A stretch of DNA of 64,000 nt from Dryas octopetala (GCA_963921425.1 OY992838.1:16368001-16432000); one strand, 5' to 3'; numbered from the stretch's first letter, positions 1-11,160 are shown. Translations and numbers: made by a program. The notes: generated by a model from the letters alone, not told the origin.

Positions 1-825
1 GCTTCTGATAAACACTAAAATTATCAGCATCTAATAAAATGGTTAATTAGTCTCCTATTTGTCTAATTTTTTTTTTATAGGTGATCCTTGAATGAAGAAT
101 TAAAAATAAAGGACTCCGATCATCAAACTATAAAGTAGAGTTGGTCACACAAAGAATCCTCTTATAAACTTATTTAAATGATTAATCAAAGAGTGAAAGC
201 TTCCTCTATTTAAGGGACTCAGGTAACATGACCTTACATAAAATAATTAAATTGTATATCCCCTCTAAGGGGTTCCTTGTAGGGCCGACCCACTTCGTGT
301 TGTAATTTAACAATCAAAACCTTTCATTTTTTAAATCTTCATTCAATGATCATTCTTACAAAAAATCAAATAAATCAAACACAATTTAGATGCTTAATTA
401 TGACAAATAAATAGGACATTGTGTTTTTTATAAACACTAAAATTAACACCATATATCCTTCGGTTAAATAGTCTTTGATTTGTCTAATATTTTGCAAAAT
501 GCATGAAATTAATAAACTAATAATAAATAAAAAGAAAAACAAGAGCCTGGGAGGATTATCGAAAAGAATACAACACCCTTAGGACAAAACAGAGGAATTA
601 CAAGCAAATCCCCTAAATAAACAGAAACGACTTCACTTGTATAATGGCCTATTGCCCCCAGCATGTCCTAGCAAAAGCTCTGGTGATAAATTACAGTAAC
701 ATATGATATAGTTCCCTAAGGACATCAAGATATATTCTGCAGACATGCATCTCAATCACAAATTGCTGAGCCCTACCATGAACTATTTCACTAACTGCAC
801 CAGTATGACAGAAAAAAAAATGACC
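1..825. other. AT-rich spacer, no gene
   Basis: No coding sequence is supported. The stretch at about 300-400 (CAATCAAAACC, then TTTTTAAATCTTCATTCAATGATCATTCTTAC) is recognisably related to 37160-37290, so it is a copy of a dispersed repeat. Two short related blocks (TAAACACTAAAATTA at about 10 and about 431) suggest a diverged internal duplication. Confidence 0.5.
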
Positions 826-2549
826 CAAGCAAGTCCCAGAGCGAAGTCTTTGGATTCCAACCTGTCATGCAAAGCCCATTACACAGTCAGAATGCTGTTC
901 AATCACACAGCTCAATTAGATTACAGATGAGGCAAGGATATATACCAAGCTGCTCATTAGATTACAGTTTTGGTTCACCACTTACCTTTGCATAAACCTG
1001 CAATGTGCAGAAACATCAATCCTCATATCCACATAAATTTAAAGTAACACTGCTAATGCAACTTAATCAACTAAAGAGAAGAAGTAGTATCAAAGACAAT
1101 TCTTCACCTCAGTCATCATTTCACCAAGCTACCTAACTGTAACTTCATTGTTAGGGTTGCCCACATTGAAAATGTGACCATTCGCCCTAGCAGGATTTTC
1201 CTGAAGAAAATAATATCGCACTACTGGGCAACTTCCTTTGCATACTAAATATTAATTCAATTTTTTTTTTTTTTTTTACTTACAAGCATCAACAATTAAG
1301 CTTCAATAGCATCCTTTATATAAACAAAAGTTCTATGAGATTCACCACCATCTACAAGCTTGAGTGGCTCACGACAAAGAAGGTTCTGTAACAGAAGAAA
1401 ACAGGATTTGATCACACCAAAAATAGCAAATAAATAGGAAAGATTACAACTACTATCACACATACAAGAGGGAAACTAGAGAGCCAAAACAAGGAATGGA
1501 AATGCATGCAATCTTATAGAGCACGTTACTTTTGTTTCCTTCCCCCTTTCCACTTCATAAAGCAAGAGGCAAAAGTGGCATTTCTAATCACCAATGACAG
1601 ATAAGCAACCAACCAGAAACACGAAACATGACATCACAGTTTTTTTAAAGAAAAAAAGAGTATAAACCTTGAACAAATCTGGAGTTCCCAAGAGAAACCT
1701 ATATCACTATTTCCCTAACTGCTTTGACACGATGCCTTATTACTATCATTTCTTTTTCTTTTAACACTCCAATTCTGACCCACAGATGCCAGTATTTTAC
1801 AACCTAAAGTTGCTATTATCATAAACTACCATTGACTTCCTGACCACAAGAAATATTCATTAATATAAAAATTGAATTGGACACAAATATATACAAAGAA
1901 TGTACAAACCCCAAAAGTTTTACATCCTCATACAAGAATCAAGTAATGTCCAACTCAGAACATATAAGATGATGATGCTATTAGGACCAAAAAAAAAAAT
2001 CCAATACTGTTTGTACCCAAAAAACAATTGTATACTAGAAGGAAATAGGAAATTGATAAATTAAGAACTATTCTTATACTAATATATTTATATTCTTAGA
2101 AAAAGATGTATAAAGTTATTGACATCAGGCAAGACAAGGACCCAGCTCTTCAACCTCAAGTCCAAGTTAAGTTGGAATCCTAATTTCTTGTTCTACTTGA
2201 GACAAAAACAATCAAGGCTTATTGTTCACAATGCTCTGGATCTACAATTTGCATGCTAGCATTAGTATTACATCACAAAATTCGGCATATGTTTAAGCAT
2301 TAGAGTATAATGCCACACCATCAACACATATATAGGACATATCCAAAGCTGAATTATGCATTCAAACCATTCGAATTACGAAAATGAAGAACTTTATCAT
2401 AAAACAAACGTGATGAAAAAAAAAAAAAAAGGGAGGGGGTACCTGACAAAGAGGGCTATCTTTAGGAAGAAAACTTCCAATGGTTTCCAATACACTTCAC
2501 AAGTAGAAAAGTGAATCAACCGCTTGTTATTTTCCGAGCAGTACTTCAC
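826..2549 (-). pseudogene. UDP-apiose/UDP-xylose synthase (AXS) pseudogene, introns kept
   Basis: AXS converts UDP-glucuronate to UDP-apiose and UDP-xylose in the cytosol for cell-wall polysaccharides. Four exon remnants on the minus strand are in the correct order. 2549-2443 encodes VKYCSENNKRLIHFSTCEVY. 1385-1284 encodes REPLKLVDGGES then YIKDAIEA. 1200-1108 encodes ENPARANGHIFNVGNPNNEV. About 861-826 encodes GWNPKTSLWDLL. Splice borders are visible (CAG|GTACC at 2443, a GTAAGT donor at 1283-1278, TTCAG acceptor before 1200). It is broken: TAA follows AIEA, TAG interrupts NEVTVR.LGEMM, and the reading frame slips after CEVY at about 2480. The N-terminal Rossmann part and the exon between the first two pieces are not seen. 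Because introns remain, this is a decayed DNA duplicate and not a retrocopy. Confidence 0.85.
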
Positions 2550-3012
2550 CTAAACAAAAATCATTCACCAAAACGAAAATGTAAGCAAACCCCACATCAA
2601 ATCTCACATCAACTTCAATCAATTCCCACTAAAAACCTCAAATTTCGCAGTAGAATCCAATTGGGTTGATTTCTTTCCCAATAAACCAAGAAAATAAGAA
2701 GGGAGGTCGAAAATAAGAAAACAGCGACAGACCTCCGGTTTGTGTGATGGCAAAGAGAGAGAGAAGGAGAGCGGAGGAGGGAGATGAATTGTCACCGACG
2801 AGGTAGATGAACTGTCGTGGCCGGAAAGATAGGTCACCAGTGGTGGTCCAGCGACTGGATGGGTTGTTGGTGTTTAATGAAGCTTTCTTAATTAAAAAAT
2901 AAAAAAATAAAAAATAAGCGAGTGAGGGTAATAATGGAGATAAATAGCAATTGTTTGTACTTGACAATAACAAAATAGAAGTATGAAACTTTAATCTGTA
3001 AAATAAAGTTGT
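2550..3012. other. Spacer with purine-rich block
   Basis: No gene is supported. 2690-2860 is richer in G and A (GAGAGAGAGAAGGAGAGCGGAG) than its surroundings and could be a former promoter or leader region. Overlapping open frames here show no recognisable protein. Confidence 0.3.
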
Positions 3013-3037
3013 GCCTTATCCATTAGGCCATGAAGTC
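3013..3037 (-). pseudogene. tRNA-Arg 5'-end fragment
   Basis: Read on the minus strand, these 25 bases match the first 25 bases of the complete tRNA-Arg gene at 3143-3119 with two G/A differences. The rest of the tRNA (anticodon arm, T arm, acceptor 3' strand) is missing. The fragment lies 106 bp downstream of the intact gene in the same orientation, so it looks like a partial tandem duplication. Confidence 0.8.
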
Positions 3038-3070
3038 CCTACCCTATAACCCGTAACCCAATAACACATG

Positions 3071-3143
3071 CGACTCCACTGGGGATCGAACCCAGAATCT
3101 CTGGTTTCGTAAACCAGCGCCTTATCCATTGGGCCATGGAGTC
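3071..3143 (-). tRNA. tRNA-Arg (anticodon ACG)
   Basis: A 73-nt nuclear tRNA. On the minus strand the acceptor strand GACTCCA pairs with TGGAGTC ahead of the discriminator G. The D-loop region reads GCCCAATGGATAAGGC, and the anticodon stem CTGGT/ACCAG encloses loop TTACGAA with anticodon ACG (inosine at the wobble position after editing, reading CGU/CGC/CGA). The T arm carries GGTTCGATCC, which is also the B box of the internal pol III promoter. The A box is TGGCCCAATGG. There is no intron and no encoded CCA, as expected for a plant nuclear tRNA. The nearest TTTT on the transcribed strand is about 67 nt beyond the 3' end. Confidence 0.95.
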
Positions 3144-3450
3144 CCCCCACCCTACCCTACCCTCTGCCCTCTGCCCTCTGCCCTCTGCCCTCTGCCCTCC
3201 GCCCTCCGCCCTCCGCCCTCACTCTACCCTCTGCCCTCTACCCTCATCCCACATCCCACATCCCACATCCCTCATCCATCATCCCTCAACCTGGTCTCAA
3301 CCCTCAACCCTCAATCCTAAGCCCTTAAGCCCCACCTAAGCCCTGTACGTCCGTAAACGTGAACGCTGATAAACCCTTAAGCCCCTAAACCAAAAGCCTG
3401 TAAACATGTAACCCCCTAAACTCCTAAGCCCCTAATCTTCTAAAGCCTAA
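3144..3450. repeat. Telomere-like degenerate heptamer array
   Basis: About 20 tandem units related to CCCTAAA. The part next to the tRNA is CCCTACC then CCCTCTG repeated about five times, CCCTCCG about three times, then CCCATCA/CATCCCA variants. From 3300 to 3450 come scattered CCCTAAG, CCCCTAAA, CCTGTAAA and CCCCTAAC units. The pattern fits a degenerate interstitial telomere-type repeat. The two forward open frames over it are low-complexity Pro/Leu/Ser strings and not genes. Confidence 0.75.
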
Positions 3451-4159
3451 CGAGTCAATCAAACAAAGAAAAAAAAAAATGATGTCCATCCAAATCATCT
3501 ATGGTGTCGCAAAATTCAAACTGTCCATCCAAATCCTCAATGTTGTTGCAAGAAAAAAGCAAGAGCACTATATCAGGGTACTAGAATATTAAAAATAAAT
3601 ATTAAGATCATTAGCAGACTTAAAGGCCCTTTAAAAAATAAAATCTTCAAATTCAGACAATAATCATGACATTAAACATTACAAAGACTACCAAAGATCT
3701 TTAATGATCTAAGCTAAAAATGTGTTATTCTCATACTGTGTTATAACATTCAAAAGCTAACACGTTCTACTGAAAAAATGTTGAAGAGAATTGTCTGATT
3801 CAGACAAGATCCAAGTTAGAAATTCAAGAAATGACACTATGCACTGTACTCAGAGCAGCTTTTAGAAGCATTTTCTGCATTATGAAATGGCTAACAGACA
3901 ACCCTTATTTTCTACAATGTTTGACACCTGTTTATAATGCCTAAATATATATTTCGCTTCTGTCTATTGATAGAAAAAGTTCTAAAATTTGAGGACAATT
4001 CATATTGTCAAGAAAAATAGATAGGAACTATTGTTATAACATCTTAACAACGAGTAAAACCTTGCAGTGAAAGTAAAACTAGTAGCATCACTCAACATTA
4101 AAATTCAGATCCAATAAACATAAATTTATAAGATTGTCAGTTTTAGTATATGAAAGTAC
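3451..4159. other. Spacer, no gene
   Basis: AT-rich. Two imperfect copies of a phrase (GTCCATCCAAATC at 3485 and 3521) are present. I looked for the C-terminal end of the KEN domain of the neighbouring pseudogene on the minus strand and did not find it. Confidence 0.4.
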
Positions 4160-5180
4160 CTTATTTAAGTTGATGCTCATCCTTCGTAAAATTCTCATAA
4201 GTCTTTTCAATGAAACCAGGGTACAATAGTCGAATTTCTTCTTCCATACTATCGAACAACCATCGTTGAGATGATGCGTGTAAATATTCCTTAGAAAACG
4301 CAGCAAATCTTTCAAATTACGCCCATTATATGGCTTTCGTACTAGAGGGCTCCAAAAAGGAACTTGTAAAAGAGGGCTCTTTCGTGCTTCTATATCCCAG
4401 TCCAAGTATTTCTTAAAGACGGAAGAAGTCCTCCAAATGTGTTTTATATCACAAGTCGGTGAAATTGTGTTCTGCTCAAATGCTTGGTACAAGTCAGATG
4501 CACATTTCATCCGGTCCTTCGAGAAGCACATTAATGACGGATGGTGGATGAGTTTCTTTACAAACTCCATAGAGTTGAAGAAAAAAGAAAAAAAAAGACT
4601 TAATACAGCAACAATTATACTATTAAGAAATTAAAGAAAGAAAATCAATTAAATACAGCAGCAATTAATACTATTAAGAAATTGAAAAAATATATGAAAC
4701 TAACTTCGTATTTGTATATTTCAAGAACGAACCAATGTCACCATGGTGAATATTTGACCTGAGGTTCAGCCAACAATATTTTAATAAAATCTTGAAAATC
4801 TTCAGTGTCATTACACTTCACCGATTCTCAGTCCATATCAGTATATTACTCTCTCAAATGTCCAATGTTTATAGGTGCACATTTATCTTCTCTTACCACA
4901 TAACTTCTTCTGTCTAATAAGCGTCCATGGACTCGCCCACCTTTGTGGAGATATTCCAAGCCTGTAAGGATTATGCTGCACACAAAAAATAGAAAACAAT
5001 CAATCATGTCAAAGTAAAAGAGTTGGAGAAGGAGGACAAATTTGATACACAAATCAAATTAGAGGGAGTACCTTATATTTTCTAGCATTTGAAATACTTT
5101 TTCCATCTTTGTTTTAAACTGATCCATCTTCCAGTCATTTAAAAGTTCAAGATTGATTATTGAACTTGTAGATCGGCGTC
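4160..5180 (-). pseudogene. Kinase plus KEN-domain (IRE1/RNase L-like) pseudogene
   Basis: Three segments on the minus strand join across plausible splice sites. 5180-5074 ends VFQMLENI with an AAG|GTACTC donor. 4975-about 4700 begins IILTGLEYLHKGGRVHG, equal to kinase helix E and the catalytic loop. 4570-4160 contains FWSPLVRKPYNGRNLKDLLR, resembling the start of the IRE1/RNase L KEN endoribonuclease domain, and ends at an AAG|GTACTT donor. IRE1 is the ER stress sensor that splices bZIP60 mRNA. Here the catalytic HRD is HGR and the DFG region reads NIGHL, so the kinase was degenerate before it died. The second exon carries TAA and two TGA stops in frame. The KEN C-terminus is missing. The kinase assignment is firm, but the IRE1-like placement rests on the DLLR.LRN motif and is less sure. 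Confidence 0.55.
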
Positions 5181-5462
5181 ATCCGCTCATAATGTGACCG
5201 GCAGCGACGCAGAAGGGGGTGCTCGACGATAGGATTTTGGGAGATTAAGCCCAAACCAAACCCCATCATCACCTTCATTGTGCAGATTACAGAGAAACTT
5301 CTCATGGAGTCCTCACCCAAAAACACCCCATGGTGACCGGCCGGAGTAAAAAGAGGAGTTGCCGGCGTTGGAGGAGGGGATGCCGAAAAGATGGGAGGGG
5401 GAGGAGGTGGGTTCCTGCGATTGTGGCGGCTGGGCTAGCTGATGGGTTCTTTCATTTTTTTT
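5181..5462. other. GC-rich block, unassigned
   Basis: 5200-5440 is markedly more GC-rich than its surroundings (GGCCGG, GCCGGCG, GGGAGGGGGAGGAGGTGGG). It could be the old promoter or first exon of the kinase/KEN pseudogene, which reads away from it on the minus strand. I could not find a convincing protein. Confidence 0.3.
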
Positions 5463-5900
5463 AGGGTTTATTTCATATTCAGTACTTAAACTTTGACCTT
5501 TGTCTTAATGTGGTACCTAAACTTTTATTTGTCCCAATTGAGTACCTAAATTTTTTTTTTGTGTCTAATAGGTACCAAAATGAATTTCTATTAAAATTGT
5601 CAACAAAAGTTAGGGGCAATATAGTCAAAGTATATTTTAATTATTTTCTTTATATGTTTAAAATTATTATAAAAAAAAAAAACACAACAACCAAAAAAAA
5701 TAAAAAATTATAATTAAAATATAAATTTTTTGAAGTGACTATATTGCCCCTAATTTTTGTTGACAATTTTAACAGAAATTTATTTTGGTACCTATTAGAC
5801 ACAAAATAAAAGTTTAGGTACTCAATTGGGACAAATAAAAGTTTAGGTACCACATTAAGACAATGATCAAAGTTTAGGTACTAAGTATGAAAAAAACCCT
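5463..5900. mobile_element. Palindromic MITE (long terminal inverted repeats)
   Basis: 438 bp. The left arm, AGGGTTTATTTCATATTCAG through the GGTACCTAA blocks to GTTGACAATTT-like sequence and GGGGCAATATAGTCA, is matched by an inverted right arm ending TACTAAGTATGAAAAAAACCCT. The arms cover most of the element (about 190 bp each) around an AT-rich centre. Both strands therefore carry nearly the same short open frame (MVPKLLFVPIEYLN), which is an artefact of the palindrome. Flanks are T-runs, so the target duplication cannot be delimited. Confidence 0.85.
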
Positions 5901-5973
5901 TTTTTTTATGTTTTGGTTTTAAATTATTTTTATCTTTTAACAATAAAAATATTTTAATACATTAGTTAGAATA

Positions 5974-6503
5974 AGGCTCAATTAAAAATCACACTCACTA
6001 ACTATAAGTGGTATTTTAGATTGGTCTATAAACAAAAAATTATTTTAAATTGGTTCACTAACTAATAGAAGGCTACAAATAGTACATCCATTATGAATTT
6101 CATCAAAAACGATAATTAAATGCCACTTTGGACAACGATGACGTGATTTTTTAAATGATGTGAACACCAAATTTGCTTCACATGTAATAATAATGTCATA
6201 TTTATTAAAAAAATAAAAAATAACAAAATTTTTAAACCCTCTAAAAATATAATTAAATATGACATTATTAATCCATGTGAATTAAATTTGGTGTTTACAT
6301 CATTTAAAAAATCCACGTCAGCATTATTTATACTGGCATTTAATATCTTTATTAACGAAATTTGTAACGAATGTAGAAATTTGTAACGAATGTAGTAATT
6401 TGTAAATTTCTATTAATTAATGTACTAATCTGAAATAATTTTTTATTCATAGACCAATTTAAAATATGCCTTATAATTAATAAGTGTATTTATAATTGAG
6501 CCT
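5974..6503. mobile_element. Palindromic MITE with 7-bp target duplication
   Basis: 530 bp, starting AGGCTCAATT and ending AATTGAGCCT. The duplicated target TAGAATA lies at 5967-5973 and 6504-6510. The inverted arms include TTGGTCTATAAACAAAAAATT against AATTTTTTATTCATAGACCAA, and an inner pair AATGTCATATTTA / AAATATGACATTA. There is no coding capacity. The 7-bp duplication does not settle the superfamily (hAT makes 8, Mutator 9-10). Confidence 0.8.
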
Positions 6504-6510
6504 TAGAATA

Positions 6511-8479
6511 ATTAACTATGATTTGTTACATTACTTCAGATGACATGTGGGGTGGTGATGGTGGTGAGCAAATTTTGGTGGTTAGCAAATTTGCTCCCGG
6601 TTTTGTTAGTGTCAGTCTGGTGTACGATATGACATGTGGTAGCAGCGAGGCTTATGAAGACCCATCAGAAGAATTATGAAGGGAGTTGAAGAGGCATGCA
6701 CATGAAGAGTCGCCTTGAAAAAAAGGTGATAATGGCTAGAGACAAATTCTAGAAGGAATTTTTCAAAGATCTATTGTTGGAGGCAGCCAAATTAAAGTTG
6801 GTGCTTTGGAGAAGGAAAAACTGTGAGGAGAGAGGACTGCTAGGGTTAACACTTAGATACTGATGCATTTAATGTGGATTTAAATCAATAAAAATGTGGA
6901 TTCTCTAGTGGGTCTGGGAGACTTGAATATATTGTGCCCTGGAAGAATTTCATGCTCATATATTGTCTGAACACCCATGCCCAAAATATTTAATCATGGA
7001 ATAGATTTAGTCTCTAGTTGTTAAAGTCAAAAGCGGCTGCCAAGTCCATGCATAAAGTCTGAATTACTAGTGACCTTCCCATTTCTTAGCAAAAACTCAG
7101 ATGAAGGGCTTTCGTTTTCTCTTCTCTACCTCTCTACTCCAATTTTTAGTCATGAATTTGACCAATGCAGTTGATACCATATCTCCATCACAATTCATCA
7201 TAGAATGTTTTTGCAGCATTCTTGTAACAATCTCATAAGAATAAATTTAGTATCACATATAATCATTTACTTCAAAAAAAAAATGTAAAATCTTGTAAAG
7301 AAACATGAGCTGACAAACATAGAGGGAGCATTAAGACAGGAGCTCTGCATTTCATGAAACCTAGAGGTGTGGAGGTCAATTGTTGAACTCTCAGAGATTA
7401 AAATAAATGAATTACCATGAATCTGTTCCTTATGCTCAGTTGCAGTTTGAAACAATCCCGCATTGAATATTTGAACATATTTTGATGAGTTAATAGATGA
7501 TGCTATACATAATGCTTCAAAATATGAATTAAAATTGAACCACGTATGCAATTCAAACAGGTCGATGACATGTCATGCTATCACAAAATAAAAGAAGAGG
7601 TCCAGTGGCATGTTTTTGTATCAAGCATAAAGGTACAAAAACCATTTAAGCAATTATATGTAAGGTCCTATAGCATGTAGTTTTCACTACTTGCAGTGAT
7701 CTACAATACCCGAGTACAGGACCCAAAAACACGTATCTAACCATTTTAAAATACTACAATGCTTAGATGGGAAAGAAATCTTTAATGCAAATTTATTATT
7801 TAAGAAATAACCAATCAGAAATGGAGCCAATAAAGTAAGCCAGAAATTGTAATGCCCTACTAAGAATTGGTTGATTACAGGCACTGATCCAATCCACCAT
7901 TTTCTTCTATTAAAACCTTGAACTAAAATATAAAATTGGTCTTTCAATAACAATAGAAAAAAGCATCAACATCAGCAGATTAGAGAAGAGCAAGCACATG
8001 GCCATAGGAAATATGCTCTCTACACAAATAATAGGAAAAATAAGATGCGGGATTAGCCTTGAACTCCAGAACAAACATACACAAAACTAAAACTTCAGAA
8101 ATTTTTTATCTCCCTGATAACATTAGATTCAGAGAACGTAACAGTACAGGTAATGCAGGTACACAAAGTTGCACATATCATATATTCCTGCATCAAGGCA
8201 GCATACAAAACTGTACCAATACATACCAACATGTATCCAGTTTAAGGATAGAAAAAAACATACCAACAGATCATCCTCTTGGACTCTGTGCTGCTATATG
8301 TGAAAACCCAAATCGGGGAAAAAACCAATTACATTTTCTGGCATAGCAAGAAAAACCAATTCCTCTGAAATCCATACAAGTAAGAGAATTTAAATACACA
8401 AATTTCAGAAAGCCATTGCAAGGTAATTGACAAGATTGACAATCTCTCTATGAGGACGCAATTATACCTCTGTAATGAT
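6511..8479. other. Spacer, no gene recognised
   Basis: 6540-6900 is somewhat less AT-rich and includes a run (GATGTGGGGTGGTGATGGTGGTGAGC) that opens a short frame without a recognisable protein. Open frames of 88-95 codons at 7267-7551, 7687-7953 and 8059-8346 have no domain, no typical composition and no splice context, so they were not accepted. Confidence 0.35.
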
Positions 8480-8800
8480 CCGGTAGCGACCATGACCTGA
8501 TACCTGATCCCCGAGAGAGACCTCGAAGCCGCTAGAAAACTCAGATCGCCGGCGAAGGGGTTGGATCTGTTCTCCTTTGATTCTCCTTCATGATTGAATT
8601 TTAGGACTAAAGGAGGACACCCAGACGATCACTGTGTCGAGAGGACGATGTCTTGGGTGGTCGGTGTCGCAACTCCGCCGGAGAAGGCGGATGGCCGTCA
8701 CGAAGTTCAATCGGTTCGTCGATTTCCACATGGTAACTGGTAGATGAATATTTGGGGCCGATTTTGCCAACGTTGCCGCCGGACGGCTGGGTTTTGATTG
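8480..8800 (-). other. Possible first exon of an unidentified gene
   Basis: A GC-rich island. On the minus strand one frame reads SEFSSGFEVSLGDQVSGHGR then YRIITE and stops at an exon-like border (ACAGAG|GTATAA, about 8467). A separate minus frame from 8770 opens with MAKSAPNIHLPVTMWKST. The two are out of frame with each other, with TGA between. I do not recognise the protein and found no following exon in 6.5-8.4 kb. This may be a leader region or a broken 5' exon. Confidence 0.25.
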
Positions 8801-9999
8801 GAGAAAGTGTGCGGGAGAGAGAGGGTAAAGATTAAGAAGCAGATGAGATCTGCGTTTTTTGTTTACCCTGACTCAGAAGGATTTCTTTTTTTTTTTTTGT
8901 TCAGAGATTATTTCTTTCTCTCTCATTGGGCTACCGATTTAGCTCTTGTTTTTTTTCTCATCCGTTAGATCAAATATATCACATCCAACGGTCAAGACTT
9001 TGAAGGTATTGTATGCCTGCAATCATTATAAAATTTCCGTATTTAATTCTGTCGAGTATTAACTGTTTATGATAATCTGAAGCCGCTTTTAGCACTTCCA
9101 AAAACACTCTCAAATAAACGTATGTGTATTGGTAGTGAATTTTTCTAGAAGCTGACATATATTCAATATTTCTGATAGATTTTTATTATTTTATTTTCTC
9201 AAATACAAATATTCAAAATTTGTCTCAATTTTAAATATGAATGATAAAAATAGCTAGCTTGATTGAACCCAAAAATTTATTATAGATAGGTAGGCCGGTG
9301 TGAAATTGAATACGTTTTGTACTTTGGATGAACTTAGCTTGCACCGGCTGGCTATCTTAGACATTGCACTACAAGAAAAGTGAGGAGTAATCACTAATTT
9401 CATGGACTATATTTCAGTAGGTGGCAATTGCTCAAAAATATGGTCAACAAATACTGTTCTTGCATTGACTGCTTAAGTCACTCCCATTTTCGTTTGTTAA
9501 TACTAACTAATTTGGGCGGTGGGGGCTTATGGGGTTACTAACTATCACATGCAACCATTAACGCATATGTGAGATGGCTAAACTATTATGAGAGGGTTGC
9601 TTATACAGTTGCGCTTAAGAAACAAATTAGTTTAACTCTATCCCCACTTCTCCAAACCAACCAGCTAGCTTCAAAAAGTGTTTGGTACAGCAACACTTAA
9701 GTGATGCTGAGGCACACTCTCCAAGGAGAATTGAATATGCCACCCGAAACACCTCATTTTCAAATTAGTTGCTTCACATATTTTATGCCCAACTATTCAA
9801 AGGGATCAAAGAAGCCTGAGAAGGAGATGGGCAACCCACTGTCGTAGTTCGATTTCCACCCATTCGGCACTTGAGGTTTTCAATTAGTTGCTCTGTGTTA
9901 ATGCAAAAATCCATAAGAGAGATGCAATAACTTAAAGTTGATGATCTGGCTGATTGAAAGCCTTGTTGGATGATGAGGTGGACGTTGACTTAAGATTAT
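8801..9999. other. Spacer with one CACTA-type terminal motif
   Basis: No gene. CACTACAAGAAAA at 9367-9379 is the classic terminal inverted repeat of plant CACTA elements, but no inverted partner (TTTTCTTGTAGTG) was found in the window, so at most one end of a decayed element is present. 8890-8905 is a poly(T) run. Confidence 0.4.
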
Positions 10000-10400
10000 C
10001 AAGACTTGCTTGATTGCTGGTTGGAGCTGATGAGATCTTCCTGCATAAACATAAGATCAAAGGAGAAGGACCAGTATGGTACCAGCCAAATACGCTCCAA
10101 TGATGAAGTCAATGAAGTGTATTTGAGAGTGTTTGAGTAAAAAACAAGAAAGAACAAGTGATGAACTTGGGAGAATATGGAAGAACAATGCAAGATCTTC
10201 TGGGTTATTCTCAGCTGGTTGTGTGTATTTTGGTGGGCTTTTTGTGAGCAAAATTCTGTGTGTGTCTTTGTGCATATAAGTTTGTTTATATAGGCAAAGG
10301 AAGTTGTGAAGGATAAGTTACCTACATGAGGGTGAATGGTTGAGAAGAAGCCACGCGTTAGGCCATGAATAGTAGCATGCACAGCTACCTATCTCCTTTA
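10000..10400 (-). promoter_or_regulatory. TATA box and leader, LTR-like (minus strand)
   Basis: On the minus strand CCTATATAAACAAAC (about 10280-10297) is a good plant TATA box. It is followed by a C/A-rich leader (GACACACACAG, CCACCAAAATACACACAACC) and a 127-codon frame without recognisable domains (10382-9999). This layout is typical of an LTR promoter with R/U5 leader, but TG...CA ends and a primer-binding site were not found, so the retroelement reading is inference. Confidence 0.3.
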
Positions 10401-11160
10401 CATTTAATGTTGCATTCAATGCAAGTATGGAAGATCGAGTGGGATGCCCTAATAGTCATGACTGTGAGCTGGGATGTCCCATCTGTCAGAGATATTTGAG
10501 TAAGGCGGTTCGTCCTGACTCCAATCTTCTAGAATGACGGTGGCATCCGAGCCGAGCTGATCACAGATATTGTATACGTAGGTATGAAACATATCCATGT
10601 TCGAATCGAACATGGATGAACTGGTTCAGATGGGTCCAACGTATAGTGTAATAATCGCCATTCGACGACAATATGTTGGTCACTGGATCTTCCTGAGAAG
10701 ATGATCACCAAGCGTCGAGCCGAACCGAACTGGGATATCCAAGAAAAGATGAACACTCAATTTCTTAAAAGATCCTAAGATCGGCTCGGATTGGATTTGG
10801 GGGATTTGTTGAGATGAGCCGATCCGAACCGACAATAAAAGTGTTGCCGAGCTGGTATAGTGACATAGAGGTCCAAGTTTGACCCATTTGACCGTTGAAA
10901 AGTCAAAGTTTGAAGTCGGATCTGACCAGCCACATGTCGATCTATGATTAGTTGTTAAGTCCACGTGGATTTATCCACAAACACTTTGTATTCTCTATTT
11001 TATTGTTGTTTTGGTTACCAATTCACAGAATAAGTTTGATTAGTGAGGAATTTCTGAAAGTTTTTCCTCTTATTTTTTGAAATAGGGTTTTGAAATGTAG
11101 AGAGGGAATGGAGAGCTCTGAAGCGTTCTCCCAAATCCCGCCGACAACAACAACAACCAC
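10401..11160. other. Unassigned, LTR-like debris
   Basis: 10530-10960 has repeated CCGA-type words (GAGCCGA, GAACCGAAC, GAGCCGATCCGAACCGA) and frames of 75 and 94 codons without recognisable homology. It could be retroelement sequence. No host gene is supported. Confidence 0.3.

Noticed and set aside
3129-3339. Two overlapping 63-67 codon frames rich in Pro, Ser and Leu
   Set aside because: They are translations of the CCCTCTG heptamer array in two frames and overlap the tRNA gene.
4437-4634. 65-codon plus-strand frame
   Set aside because: It is a shadow of the kinase/KEN pseudogene exon on the opposite strand.
7267-8346. Three frames of 88-95 codons as small genes
   Set aside because: No domain, no codon or splice support, and placed on alternating strands in AT-rich spacer.
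9367-9379. CACTACAAGAAAA as a full CACTA element
   Set aside because: Only one terminus is visible, with no inverted partner, subterminal repeats or transposase nearby.
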